This document shows positions 1 to 13,880 of a stretch of 64,000 nt of DNA, piece after piece. Origin of the DNA: Pachypanchax playfairii (taxonomy: Eukaryota; Chordata; Actinopteri; Cyprinodontiformes; Aplocheilidae); the NCBI GenBank assembly GCA_006937955.1, contig SSNP01000006.1, forward strand, positions 4,356,555 through 4,420,554, written 5' to 3'. The notes under the pieces were generated by a model. It made no database searches. It had not been told where the DNA came from and was given only the letters and a program-made list of their open reading frames with translations. How positions within the stretch are numbered: the first letter of the stretch is position 1; each line of letters starts with the position of its first letter. Made by a program: the position numbers and the translations under genes.

Positions 1-3000
1 TGGACCCCTAAAAAAACTGAAATGAAAATCTGGCTTTGGAGTGCGTTGAGGGACATCTTTTCTCTTATTTTTCTGATGTTTTGATTGAAAGTCAACTGAG
101 GCACTGTGTTTCTGTCTGGCAGCCTATGAGAAGCAGACAGGGTGTGAACTGAGTAATGTACGTCTTGTGCATGTATATCATGTATATAGATTTAAATATG
201 CTTGTATTTTGCTTTTGTTCTTTAGGCAGTTCTGATTATGTTCATGTGAACTTTGATCTTTTGGAAATATTTGGAGTTTTTGAGCTTAAAAAGGATCTAC
301 AAAGATAAAACTACAACCATGTGGAATCTTACTCTTTGATGTTCTGGTGAAACGTTTGGTAACTGAAAAATATCAGCGTTGAATATTGCAAATGGTATTA
401 GGCAACTTATAAAAACCAACAAACCAAATAACAAACCTGGTGGTGATTACATTGATCATCTTCTATGTTTATGTTAAAAAGTCACAGAAAAAAGCTAAAG
501 CTAATCTCCAAAATTTGTTATTGTTCATTTCATAAAGGCCTGTGGTTTATTTTTCACTGGCTATGTGGAATGCTTATAATGTCCAGGGGTACAGTTATCT
601 CTCCGACTGGGTCAGCCTTCAGCTGTTTGGTGTAAATAAGTTTTTGCAGGATTACTACATGGTCAGATCTTCTAAAATAGGGTTTGGACTCAGCAGTGTA
701 GATACTCCTGATGTATCTGTGGTCCAGTGTGTTGTTGGTGAGAAATGTTACAGCCTAATACAGTTTTAGTTTGTTTTTGAAGATTAATTTTATTAAAATC
801 TCATAGAATTATAGATACAGATATGTGTTTCAGTGCTCGTTGAACATGTGGTGAACTTTTCCTTTTCAGGGATGTACTAAACATTCACGATAATGCCCTT
901 CCAATCCTCGGGGTAAATCAAACAGTCTCCACTTAAACGTTAATTATTGCACATATGTGGGGCATCATAGTCTGTTCACCAGGACCACTTCATGAGGATG
1001 ATACTCCTCCACAGGACATGCCACTTACAGTTGGCTCTAAAGACAGTGTAACCCTCAGTGTTACAGGCTCATCTGGTGTGTTTTCTCCTGGCTACATTTC
1101 ATAAAAACACAGTCTGAATGTACTGCTGCACCAATATCCAAGCATGCAGTTTGTTCATTTTATTGTTCAAAGACTGGATGTTGGTAATAAACGCAAGAGG
1201 CAATTAGCCGTCTGCAGTTAACCAATCAACAGAGCCTCTGCTTGGCTCCGCCCCAACTCCCATGTGGCTCCGCTACCGTGGCCTGGCCTGGTGTCAAGAG
1301 TAAAACTAAAATCTTTCCATGCTTTTCCAGCTGTATCAGAATCAACAGATTATAAAAATGTCTGTTGCTGGTTCTCTGATGTGTTATAAAAATAAAACAA
1401 GTTTGTTTCTGAGTTATCTGCAGTTTAACTGCTGTGAGTGTCATCTAGAGCTAAATCAAATATGATATTAAACTGTAAATGAAACATTTTAATGTCCAGG
1501 ACTTTGTGGAAACTGTTCAGTTTTTGTCATTCTTGTATTACTGAGTTTGTTTTCGCTATATGCTCTATTACACGTCATTGAATCTGTTAAGGGTAAAGTG
1601 GATTCATTGCTTTTCTCCAAGTGCACTCAGACGGAGGAGAGAAAGGATCAAACCCTCAACCTTTTTGATGTCTAACGGACTCCTTTTCCTCCTGCGTCAG
1701 AGACATGTTAGATTCTAATCTCAGAAGCCATTTCACAGAAAATAAGTGTTCTAAACTCAAACATAGTGTTTTTCCTAGTGTTTTTGTTCTTGGTTTTTCA
1801 CTGATCTGAAGAGCAACAAGACAAAAATAGTGAGATAATACAGTTTTTTCTTTAGTTCTGAATAAGTCACCTAAAGACATTTAAACTGGAGGAGTTTATT
1901 TCATCTGTGTCATTCATCTTGAAAGGAATAAAGTCATTTAATGGAGAGATAATATCCTAATACAAACCCATATCTCATTTTCTTCATCTTTCTTATCCTT
2001 TCTTTGGCTTTCCCTCTTTATAAATATTAACTCTCAATCACTTAGACCACTTATCTCCATGCATAGTAATTCCCTCTAGATCACCATGATAACATATCAG
2101 ATGGTTTGCTCTTTCTTTCAGTAGAATATCTCCACATCGTGTCAACATGTTTAAGAAGGTGCAGCAGTTCTTAGATTAGTTAAGTCTGTTGTTATCTGTG
2201 CTTGTCCTAAACAAGTTGTATCTATTGTCTTCCAATAACCTCCATGACATTTTGTTATTCCAACTGTGTTGTGGATGTTGACATAAACTTTTCAAAGTTT
2301 TATGTGAACACACTTCTGTAGTTTCCACATTGCTTTAAATGCACATGAATGCATCACGTTAGAGATGAGCAAAATGCAGATTTCAAGCACAGAGCAGGTT
2401 TATTAACGGTTTTACAATAATTATTTGAAACAATTTCATGGAAAACCTGAAACTAAATGTGTGACAGTCATTTTACTTTGAAAGGTGGAGATTGTTTATT
2501 TAAAAATGAATTGCAGTGCAGATGTAATTATCCTACGCTGACGCATTTGAGGAGACCACAAACATTTATTGGTCTTTTACGATTTAGATTAGCTGCATCG
2601 TTACACAACATTTGATGGTCATACAATACCCAAAAACTTGAATGTTTGAAAGAAAAAGATGCTGAAATTAAATGTGATTACAAACCCAAATCATCATCCT
2701 TCCACCACCGTGCTGACAGCTGGTACTGAAGTGTTTGTGTTACTTAAGTATTGTATGCATTATGGTAAACATCTCTCCTTTGTCCATGTCTGTTTAAAGT
2801 ATGTTGTACCTGAAGTCTTGTATTTTATTCAGATACTGCCATATATATATAATTATTTTATTTTTTTAAAGAGAAGTTTCTCTTTGTTCAGTCATTTCCT
2901 AATTGTACCAAGATGAACTTTGACCTTTCACCTTCTAACTGAGGCATGTAGAGCCTGAGATGTAGCTTTTGGGTTTTTGTAATTTCTCTGAACTTTACAT

Positions 3001-5016
3001 GATTTGAGCTCTGGGTGAATTTACTGAGATGTTCTCTCCTGGAAAAATTGGCGACTGTCCTAAATCTTTTCCACTGGTGAATAAACCTCTTTTGAATGAT
3101 GGAGTCATAATTTGGAAATGATCTTTAAACCTTAACACACGCCTCTATGCTCCAGACCAGCAAACAGCTCAAACTCCTGTTTTTAAAGAGAAACTCAAAC
3201 TGATATTGATCAGTTAATCAATATATGTGATCGGCTGCTTCTTTCTACAGAAACAACTTAGATTGAAGTTTTCAAACAGTTTTTCAATGTTAGTTTAGTT
3301 ATTGTTTAATAAACATATGATGGACTCTGTTGTGTCATTTTCATTAGGTTCTGAAACGTAAAACCCCAAAACTCAAGGAAAGGTCCATTTGTTGTTGTTG
3401 TTGTTTTTACAATGTGTGTTATTATTCCCTTCCTTTTTTAATGCTACTAATGTTATAAATATTTTTATCTTGACCTTCTCTAACATCAGCAAGAAAGTTC
3501 ACCTCAAATAATCAGTTTTTAGTTACCTGATAAAAAAATAAATGTTATAATAAAACTAGAAAAACTTTCCATATAAAACCACAATAAACACTGCAGTAAG
3601 TGCAGTAAGTGTACTGTGTAATTTAAAATTTCTGTGACCTTTTTCCTCTTGATTTTAGATAATAAATTCTTCTAACTTTAGTTCAATAATTTGTTTTTCC
3701 ATCTTAGTGCCCTTTATCAGTCGTGTTGGAAGAAATTTTGTTAAGTGAAAAAATACAAGGGTGGTAATGAATCTTCCTAAAAGGCATTGAAACACTCAAC
3801 TACCAGAAATAAACATGTTTAAAATGGAATACGGTTTATATAAAAAACGTTAGAACCAAAGTCTCATCATCCATGTCGGAGGCGTTTTTTTGTGACATCT
3901 CTAAAATATTTTCGTGCTGTCAAAGTGTCACTTCACTGCTGCTGATCCTGCAGGATGCGAGAAAAAACCTTCAGGAAGTTTAAGGTTAGTTTCATCAAAT
4001 GGAAAGGCCAATGCTTAAATTTGAATAATAATGCATGTTTAAATGAATTTAATCCTGTAAAAATATGCAAAAAAATCCAAAACAAAAAATTGAAATTGAA
4101 AAATATCTATACTATTCAACAACATTGATATTGCTGATAAAAACAATTGCATAGCAAACAGGAGAATAAAGACACTGTGTTGTGTTTCAGTATGTTGTTG
4201 GTTTTATTATGGTTTGAAAAAGGGGTTATTGCAAAGTTAAAAAGCTGTTTCATTTCCATTTTGGAACAAGTGAAGATGTGACCTTTAAAAGATTTTTACT
4301 CATCAATTATCCTTTAATCATCAAAAACTTTGATTTTATGAAGCAGATTTTCAGAGTTCATTCATAGATTTCCTCACTTCAGTTTCCAAAGTCACATAGA
4401 GTCAAAAAAGACAAGCTACAAGATCATTATTTCTGCCCCAAAGCTCTCAAGTGCAAGACCAGCTGAGTTCCAAACTTCATAACAAGGAAGAAACTTGTTA
4501 CGTTGAGCAGTTAAAACAACACATCCTGCAAACCAATTATTTTAGACACAGAGAAGGAGTCCATAAGGAATTCAGAAACAGAAAAGCATTTGCTGTCGAC
4601 ACAAAAACAAAAATAATGTTTCATTTAGTAAACAGTTGTCATTGGTTCCTGAATGGTGGTAAAATTTTAAAACCAAGAAGTTTAAAACTGCTCTTGGAAT
4701 ACGGGAAAAATATCAGGCAATTTTAAAAGCGAAAATAATTTGGAAAAATACATGATTTAGTGGCTTTTGTTCTGTGGTGATTTATTTACTTCAGTAATTA
4801 CTATAGTATGTTGGCTTGTGTATTTGTTTTCAGTTTCAGGATTCATTATTTTGACCTTTAGTTATGTGAATTTTCATTCAGCTCGGCCTTCTGGTTTGTT
4901 AGTTCTGGGTTTCTTTATTTCTTAGTTTATCCTGGTCGTGGTCTTTTCCCTTCGTTATGTATATTTCTATTATCTTAGTTTCTGTCATGGTTTTTCTCAC
5001 AGATTTTTCCCTTTTA

Positions 5017-5205
5017 TCCATCCATCCATCCATCCATCTTATTACACTTATCCATTGTTGGGTCTCAGGGAAAACTGGTTCAAGAGTGAAATACAGGCCT
5101 CCTTCACCCCAGCAACACTCTCCAACTCCTCCTGGAGATGTTTCCAGGCAAGAATTCATTAATTCCTCCAGCAAATTCAGGGTCTGCATCCTTCCAAGGT
5201 CTCAT
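5017..5205 (-). mobile_element. LINE 3' tail fragment with GGAT repeats
   Basis: On the minus strand the segment ends in four to five copies of GGAT (5018-5037 as CCAT on the plus strand). The bases before it resemble the common teleost LINE 3' end that encodes a W-E-R-L-G-x-P-x-E-E-L-E-E-V terminus, here with stops and frame shifts. It looks like a truncated, decayed copy of the family also seen at 62.9-63.2 kb. The family is recognised by similarity from memory; the subfamily is not assigned. Confidence 0.6.
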
Positions 5206-5630
5206 TTGAATGATTTTACATGACGTCACAGCGGTGGTCTAATTAGGTCTTTGGTTTTAGCATTAAAGGGACTCTAAGAAAGTTTAACCATAAATAAATT
5301 TATAGAACTGTACAATTTCTTCCTCATACATTCTCCAACAATGTCCTGGTCACTAGAAAGAGCCCAGGCATTTTCCCCATAGTTGTCTCTATATGCATGT
5401 AAAATCATTTTATTAGTTATTAAAAGAGCTTGTTCAGGTCGGACACACACAATGAACTTTATATAATTCGAGTTGTTTAAATATGTGTAGAAAATATTTA
5501 TGATACAAAAACTGAATAACACAGAAATAAAACTATTCACAGAACACAAGACAACATTTTAATAAGTAACTGTAGAATAAAAGTGAGAAGAAGGACACCT
5601 CGCTTCCATTCCATTTTAACTGCTTTTGCT

Positions 5631-5805
5631 TAGCAACCTCACGGTTGCTAGGTGACAGGACATGTGCAGAATGGGAACTAAAGGAAGGGTAGACTGTCCA
5701 AATTCACAAGACACTTCCGGCTTAAGCGGTCTTGAAGGAACCATCCTCCTTATACCGAGTAGGAGGGACTCTCAGCAGGATGCAGACCCTGAATTTGGAC
5801 ACCGC
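5631..5805. repeat. Short inverted-repeat element
   Basis: Two nested signals are visible. TAGCAACC at 5631-5638 pairs perfectly with GGTTGCTA at 5643-5650. TGTCCAAATTCA at 5695-5706 pairs perfectly with TGAATTTGGACA at 5790-5801. The intervening sequence is richer in C and G than its flanks. This suits a small non-autonomous DNA element or dispersed repeat; no transposase remains. Confidence 0.45.
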
Positions 5806-6959
5806 CATATTATCCTGCTTTTGTCATGCCCCATGTCTGTTTGTTTTTTTTATAAAATGTCCATTTAGATTAGCATTTTATTTTTTATGTTATTGCTGAG
5901 GGCTCATCATATTACATGGAAATGTTTGTGTTTAGTCAAATCAATGCAGAGCAGAAATTATCAGTGAGTTGTTACTTCCTGGTTGTAGCTTGATAAAAAT
6001 TACAACTAAAACTCACCTTGCTTCAAGGTAACAGGTGATTAAAAATAACTTTGGTTTTTATTCTTCACTGGAACACAAGAACACGTGATGTTACTAGAAT
6101 CTTCAAACACATTTTCCTGTAAATATTCATGATAAGAATGAATGCAAAGTAAGTGATTTGAAACTAAATGAGAAATGTATCAAACAGAGGGCATGTTGTT
6201 TCAACCAGCTGTGATATCTAATAATGATCACAAAGGAAACTTCAGCACAGCACAGAAGAGATTTGCATTCACTGAAACCAAAGTGAGATGACCTTTTTTC
6301 TTCTCTGTTGTTACCCTTTCAGTGAACTCTCCAACAAAACAGGATTGCTTTCATGAACATGGGCGTGTTTGATAAAAGTGTCAAGTATATCCTCAGCAGG
6401 AAGAGGAAAATCAAAGGAATTAAAGAACGCCAGCAGACGGGTTCGGGTAAAGGTCTCCCACTGAAATAAAGGAGAATGGCTTTCCCGTGCTGCATACAGT
6501 TTCAGAAAACAGCTTTCACTTCATTTAATTCAGAATTGTATTTAAATTTCATAATCTTTATGAATTATAATGCAAAGAAAAATACATACATAAATACTAA
6601 ACTGACAGCATGCAAACAACATCGAAAACTAGACGTCTCTCGATTCAGTGAACATAAATCATCTTTTCTCTGCATTTTGAGTCTGTGCCATGATGACGTC
6701 GAGGCGTTTTATCATGCCGTTACAGTGTATCGGTATAAATACAGGCATTGATCCTAGAAATAGTACACATAGGTGGTTCTTTATATACTATTATTAGGCA
6801 AAGGATAGGGCAGGATCATCACACAGAGACTGGATTCTGAAGTTGGAGCCATGACCGTGAGTCACCAGCACTGTCAAACTCCTTCCAGCTCCCAGAGCAG
6901 GAACAAGGATTTTTAGGATACAAGTAGTCTGGAAGATGCAGAAGCACATCCATGATATT

Positions 6960-7376
6960 TACATCAATTCTTATTTATATGATGCATTTCAGTTTATTAA
7001 TGTAAATAATGAATCTTCTTCATCTCCCAGAGTCAGTCATGGAGTTCCTCAGGGTTCAGTGTTTGGAATGATTCTGTTTAATATACAGTATATAGACTAC
7101 AACTTGGAAAAATTATTACATAGAGCACTCAGTTATATTTATTTATGAAGCCTGATGAATCCATTTAGTCAATTAGATTACAAGCATGTCTTAAAGATAA
7201 TTCATTTTCAGTTTTTAAGACAAGACATGTTGTGGTTTTCTTACAAACAAACTGTCCAGGTGTTTGTTTACTTTGGGTGGCATTGCTTGGTCTTTAGTAC
7301 TGATGTAAGGAACCTGAGATGTCCTTTAACTCACATAAACATGTTACCCTTCACACCTCATAGAAGATCACAGTAA
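6960..7376 (+). pseudogene. L2-like LINE reverse-transcriptase fossil
   Basis: Plus-strand translation gives VSHGVPQGSVFGMILFN (about 7030-7083), the reverse-transcriptase block normally read as V-x-x-G-V-P-Q-G-S-V-L-G-P-x-L-F. In another frame TQLYLFMKPDES follows at about 7125-7160, matching the D-D-T-Q-L-Y-L-x-x-K-P-D-E block with the catalytic aspartates lost to a deletion. Further on, VRNL and LTHIN near 7309-7340 fit the later N-L-G-V-x-F-D ... S-H-I block. The pieces are collinear but need frame changes, so it is an inactive 5'-truncated copy. Assignment to an L2/Maui-type LINE is from motif spelling only. Confidence 0.72.
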
Positions 7377-8157
7377 TTAAAAAACACAAAAAGTAAACAT
7401 TAATCTTCTCAAAAAAAGTGTTGACAGCCTTTAGTAGAGGAGAAGGGTCAATATAAGGCAAAAACTAAGAAAGACAAAGTTATAGACATGTTGTGTAGCT
7501 GCATGACTGAACAAACAAATAACCTTAAGCAACATACAGTAAAAAAGTCTGGAAAAGACATCATATGGATATTATATCAAATTATTAATTAAAACATTAT
7601 TAATTTGCATAAAATTAGATTTGATAAGTTGTCCTAAATATTTTTTCAGCCTTTGGGACATGGCAACAAATTTGTCTTCACCTTTCACATTAACCACTAT
7701 CACCTGATCAAGGTTAATTATCATCATTACACCATTACAGACCAAAGACCAAATTGTAGATGCAACTTATAATTTTGGTTTAATAGAAATAGAGCTCAAC
7801 ATTTCTACATCTATTTAAACTCTTTTATTCTCAGTTTGTATTTTTATAAAATGTATTTAGTTTAAAAAAGAAAAGGGTGTTTTTATTTACAGGTTTTGTA
7901 ACAAATGAAAATAATATTTAGCTAACGCTCCTGAAAATGGAAAAGCAGCATTTCTAAATGTTTAAGTTGTCTTGAAAAACCAAACGCTGCATTTTAAGAC
8001 TTTGTTTCATAATTTGTAATTACTTATTATAGGGAACTAAAAGTACATCTTACTAACATGTAAACCTGACAGGACCAGTTTTTAGTGGAAAAGATGGAAT
8101 CCAACAAGGAGACCTTTAAACAGAAGACAAATAAAAGAGAAGATTAAGTGTAGAAAT

Positions 8158-8262
8158 CAATCAATTACCAATCAATCAATCAACTTCATTTATAAAGCGC
8201 TGTAACATCAGCCACGGCTGAAACAAAGTGCTGAACACATCCAATAAAATGGAGACATGAAG
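8158..8262 (-). mobile_element. Retroposon 3' tail fragment
   Basis: Several ATCA-type tetranucleotides are followed by ACTTCATTTATAAAGCGCTG and, further on, AAAGTGCTGAACACATC. This resembles the 3' end of a dispersed fish retroposon in reverse orientation, with the simple repeat as its tail. No coding part is present. Confidence 0.4.
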
Positions 8263-11200
8263 TTAAATCATAAGAATGAATAACTTTCTGTAACACTGAA
8301 ATGTGTGAAAATATAAAAGTAAGAAGAGACCAAGTGATGGCTGCTGAAGTATCAATACTCGAGTGCAACGACTGCATCATTACATTAGCAATTAGAGTGC
8401 AATCTATTTTCCTAGCATGCCGCTAGCTCTGGATGGAAAACTAGCTCAGCTGCAGGGGAAGAAAACAGAGAAGAGCTGCTGGGAAAGAGATTTAAACAGA
8501 GATGAACTGTTATGTAGTTGAAAGTCATCACAAGGATTTATTGCTAATCCAACCAGTGATAGTCAGTTTCCATGATCTGCAACACCCTGCCAGTCAATCA
8601 CAACATGCACAATGAGATATGCTGATAGAATGCAGCACATTCCTGGATCTGTCTTCTTTTCAATGCATTGATGGCATCTTACGCTGGCTGATGGATGATT
8701 TAAACTGTTGTTGAAATGAGCAGATGCCTTTAGATGCAACATCACATTGTAGTGTGCCACAGTTCATTTTCCCCTCCGGTGTGCTCATAAAAGACTCATA
8801 CAAGATGGAGAAATCCCCCTTTTTGCTCCAGCTGCTGTAAGAAGATATTATATCAATACAAAAAGTAGAGCAACCATAGCTCACTCTCACAATAATTTAG
8901 TGTCTTGAAAGGTTTAATAATCTTATTGGAATGAAATCCTTGATTAATTGTGTCTAATCAAGGAATGTAAATCACACTAAAAGTGGCATTTTTAAATCCT
9001 TCTGTTTGAAATTAGAAATGAATGTGGAAATAACACACTTATAAAACAAGTCATGTCTAATGCTGCTCAAAACCCTGCATTTTTGGTCTATAACACTTTG
9101 GGTACCAAACTTATAGAAATGCAACAGGATTTTACACTTTAAATCACACATGTTGTTTCTACCCACCACTTGATAATAGCACGTATCATAAATGTGCATG
9201 GGTTGAGAGACCTACATGATACAGGAAGACAGAGGGAGGTGGTCTCTTTTATTGTTCATTGTTTTTTTTTCGAAAAAATACACTAATCTTTGTCACATGG
9301 ACATCTAGGGATAGATGGAAATATGTTCATGTAAGAAGTTATGATCAGAATATTTTGTTGTGAAATGCAGTTCATTGATCTATTTTTTTTTCATGTTATT
9401 AAACCATTACACCATTATAACAGGAATTTATGGTATTATTTTATTCCTTATTGTTTTAAAATTAAGGTCTTTATTGAAAATATATTGTCAAAAACTACAT
9501 TGTTTTTAATACAACACATAAAGGGTTAACATGTGTTGCTGTGAATCAGTTCAGTGTTAATTATCAGCCATTTGTTTCACATTTGTAATGACAAGATCTG
9601 TAAGTGAGTTGTTTTTTTTTTGTTTAGTGGATGGATTTATATAAAAGAATTGAATATGATGACAAAATGATTCTACATTTTACTTTTAAACCCTAAAGTG
9701 GTTCAAATCCCAATATCTCAGTGGAAAAACCATTTGAGGACATGGAATTGGTTTTTGTCAAGAGTTGAGATGAATTTCATTCACTCAGAAATTAGTTGTC
9801 TGTGTACCTGAGGGACGCCATGCTTCAGATGCTGCTAGCTGTGGGGTGACGTCTGCGCTGCTGGAGCAGCAGTGAGCCGGACTGAAGGGAACTGGATGGG
9901 ATGACTTTGGTTCTGTCACACCAAGGTCCTCACTCCAGTTCCTCTATAATGAGCCTGTCAGAGCAGTACAAGGCAGAGCGGATGGGCTGGCCCCATAAAC
10001 CCAGTTCCACAGTCAAGGATGAGTAGTTCTGTATGTGTATTAATTGTTTTTTCTGAGTTTATCCAGCAGACCTGAGACTTGGTTTATCATCACTAAAAGT
10101 CTATCTGAATATCTACAATACAAATTTTAAAGAAGAATAAATAACAAAGATCTTAGATTTTCTTTCTTGCATTACTTTTAAATTTAACAACAACACTGGA
10201 TTTACCAATCATTAAATCATCATTAACAGAAATATTCAACATTTATTAAAAACTCAGTCAGCAGATGTTTCATCAACTTTAGGGACAGAATTATTTGCTG
10301 AAAGTAATAAACACAATGAAATGTTGCAGTTTAATTACAATAACAGTGATATATGTAACTTTACTTGTATTAGCTACATGCATTTGAAATGTATCATTAT
10401 TGTATCATGTCTTGCATTTCTTTGAGATGTCAAACCCTGATTTAGCTCATATTGAAATGTACTAGTTCATTCTTTAAGTGGAAACATTTCTGAAGGCGTT
10501 CAGCACAGAAACTGATTACTAACATTAGTTTGTTTTATTTAAACTCAGCTCACTTTTCACATGATTATTTTTTTTAAATGCTTATAAAGTTCAAGTTTAT
10601 GTTGATGCAATGAAGACTCTAACTCCTGCACACACCTCTCCAGAAAAGCTTTATGAGATTTAGGTAGATTTAGAAACTGAATCATTAGATGTGTGAAACA
10701 TCCTTTACAGACCATCTTTATTTTTACAGATTACAGGCCTCATAAATAAAAAAAACAATTAAAAAAATTGAATTCATTGGCAGTCAGTATGGATTTGAGT
10801 GTCTTCTGTTTGCTTGAGCTCAGGCCGGTGTGCCTGGTATGTGTTTTGCTATAAAGCCTCCCTGATCCAATGTTAACTGCTCTCATAAACAAGCCCCTGC
10901 CAGATGTGAGCCTCTGCCCACAGAGGAGTACTTGCATCTAGCTGTGAGTGGAATCCATAACCAGAAGTGTCCTCTGCTCGTTTCATGCTTTTGTCTCAGA
11001 CTGATAAAACAAAGTTTAAAGCCAAAACACAACTGACCTTCTAAGGCTCAAGCTTTATTTTCACAAGCAGAAATATTTCACCACCTCTGGACGGACCAAC
11101 AAACAGACAGATGTAAAGTTTATAATAAAACATTGGCTGTTTCTGCAGAAAAGATGGTACATTGTCTACGTACTGTTGGAAATTTTTAAAAGCAATGAAA

Positions 11201-13319
11201 GGCTTATTTCTAATGGTTGAACAGTCAGAGTAAAAAATGATAAATTCACCAATAATGGGCTCATTCTGCCACAAAATCACTTCTGCTTGTGTCCATTTTC
11301 ATGCATTAACTGCACCAGTTGCTTCTATTTTGGCAGTGATGGAGGTGGGCTGCATTTCAACTCTCACAGTAAGTTAGGGCAAAGTTTAGAATAACCTCTG
11401 TAGAATGAAAACGAATTGAATTTCATGTTGGTCTCCTGTCACATGAGCCAGACCTTCTGCCTGATGTTCAAAGGAAATTATCTCTCTATCTTCTACCTCT
11501 TGTCTAGATATCACATACAGATCTCCATCAGGAGAAAATGACAGAAAATGACTCATTTAAATTTGATCCTATAGCAGTAAAATGACTGGACAGATCCTGA
11601 TGCATGGAAATTCTGTCATGCAATAGAGAAGTAGTTTCCCTGAATTTATATTTAGAACTGCATGAGAACCCTTTACCTCATGTTCCCTAACCTCTCTCTA
11701 AACACCATGTGTCTTACTTATCTTATTCAGAAAAATGACAACCGAGTCTCGTGGAAACTACTAAATATTTTTCAGTTTCTTTTTTTTTTTTTTTGGAGCT
11801 GTTGGGGATACATGCTGTCAGCGTTTATTTTAATGTGACTCTGAATAGTTTGGATGTTTAGTAAAGGGAAAATAATACATCTGTCACTCAATATTTTCAA
11901 ACATACACACAGGCACACATGTATACAGTAGCTGCACGCAGTAAGTGCAAAAACTTATTCAATACGATTTGTGTTTAAGGATCAATTTAAACGATGACCG
12001 TGCGTTAATTAATCCAGCTCTGCTACATGTTATCACAATCCAGGTTTTTTTTATCACACATCAGTGGTCTGTTTATGAAACAGCTATTTATGACCCTTTG
12101 AAAAGGAAGTCATGCCTGATTTAGAGCACAACGGCCGGCACTTATTGGTCATAAAAGTGTTATTGTGCAATGCATGGAGAGATATTCTAATATAATTGGC
12201 TGGTTGGTGAATGGATGGATACCAGAGTTGTGCTGCGGTTGGGTTTTCTGGCAGAGTGAATTAGCATCTCTGTCACACAGCAGCCAGACAGGTTGAATCT
12301 ACAAAGGCTCAGTGCATTCCTGCTAATATGAAATGCACCTACAAACACACACTGTGCACTGAAGCACATTAGTTCTCCAAGTCCTGCGAGAGTGGCAGCT
12401 CCTTTATTCTCGGCATTTAAACGGATTGGTGTGTCTTACATTTGTGTGTGAGGAGAACAAAGATGGATGAATGAGAGAAAAGTCAGAGAGAGACCAGTAT
12501 TTGTTACTTGCACTACAACAGAACCAGGACTGCTCTTCATCAACCTTGTTCCAAACAGTGTAATGGTACTCGATAAATGAAGTGTTGCTGAACTTATTGG
12601 TTTTCTCTCTTTTTATTCATAATTATCCTTTTGACAGAACTGCATTATTTTTGTCCATGTCCTTACAGACATAAAGAAGATCTTCATCTGTTTTTTTATA
12701 TCTAACTCAACTTCTGACTCAGTCTGCTAATAATTAGGCTGCTTATCAAAATCAATGTCATGTCACTGTGTTTCTAGGCTCAAAAACACATAAACACTCA
12801 TTAACTGTTTTCAAATTTAAAAAATCGTCAAGATTTATTTAAATAAGTAAAGAATAAAAATAATTAAGAATAAGTAAAGTAAAGATAAGTAAAGAATTTA
12901 AATAAATGTGATCTATCAGGAATGTTCCCAAAACAAAGAAGGAGGATTTTTGAGTCAAGATGAACCATTAAATTCTACTATGAAACATTCCAAACATTAC
13001 CTGTCAAATCATGATGTCTGAAGCCCAAAATCTGTTTGAAAATGTAATGTTTAGCATTCAAGGGAGTGTGCAGACACATTGCAATGGTAAAAGGCAGTTA
13101 ACTCCAATCAAAAGCTTCATTATACATTTTCACAGCAATGTGTCTTTCCTACCACCTTCTTGAAGGTTAGAGCAGCATGACAAACACAGATAACCAGTAA
13201 TCCATGCTTGCATCCCTTCAGCATACAGCATCTCTCTCTTTATCACTTAAGTTTTAACCTTAACTTTGCTTTGATTTGAACTGACGTGAATAAGAATAAA
13301 TACTTGGCTGTGAGACTGT

Positions 13320-13880
13320 CTTCAGTATTAAAAACCTGGTTGTTCTAGTGCAGAAGATCCTGTCCTGTACCATCACACTGCATCAGGCTGTCACCCTATT
13401 GGTGCAGAAACCAGTATAGTGCTGTCTGTCGTCTCCACACCTTGAACTTTTCCAGCTGCTGTCAGCAGAATCTGGACTCATCACTGACCAAAATATCCCT
13501 CCATGTTCAGGTTCCAGTGTAAATATTTCTGACCTCCCCCTGATGGTGGAGTGTGGTCATGGCAGACCTCCTGGCAGCTCTGTGAGACCAGACTGCATGC
13601 AGTTTGTTCCTGGTTGTCTGCATACAGAACTATTGGTCTTATTGTCCTGCAAACCTTGACTGTAGAGATTTGTAGAGGACTGTGTGGTTCCTCTGTGCTA
13701 ACAGGGTGAGGAAATGGTCTGTATGTGATGTCATCTTCCTCCGCTTCTTGTTTTCTCTATCATGTAGAACTTGACCTTCAATCTGCAGATGATACTGGAG
13801 CTTACTCCAAACAAAACTGCAACTTGGATTGACAAAAACAAAAACAGCTTGGAGTTGCCTTTTAGTTCAGGTCCAGTCTA
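13320..13880 (-). pseudogene. Tc1/mariner-like transposase fossil
   Basis: Minus-strand translation in shifting frames gives, in order, DHFLTLLAQRNHTV (about 13730-13690), a helix-turn-helix region degraded by stops, then WRDILVSDESRFC (about 13505-13465) and FKVWRR (about 13447-13430). The S-D-E-S-R-F motif is the second catalytic-aspartate block of Tc1-type DDE transposases, and V-W-R-R normally follows it. Several in-frame stops and indels mean it cannot encode an active enzyme. Intact inverted repeats were not identified at its ends. The mariner-type MITE at 30.2 kb may belong to a related family, but that is not shown. Confidence 0.75.

Noticed and set aside
5631..5650. RFX site at TAGCAACC...GGTTGCTA
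   Set aside because: Half sites face the wrong way for an X-box; better explained as the stem of a small inverted repeat.
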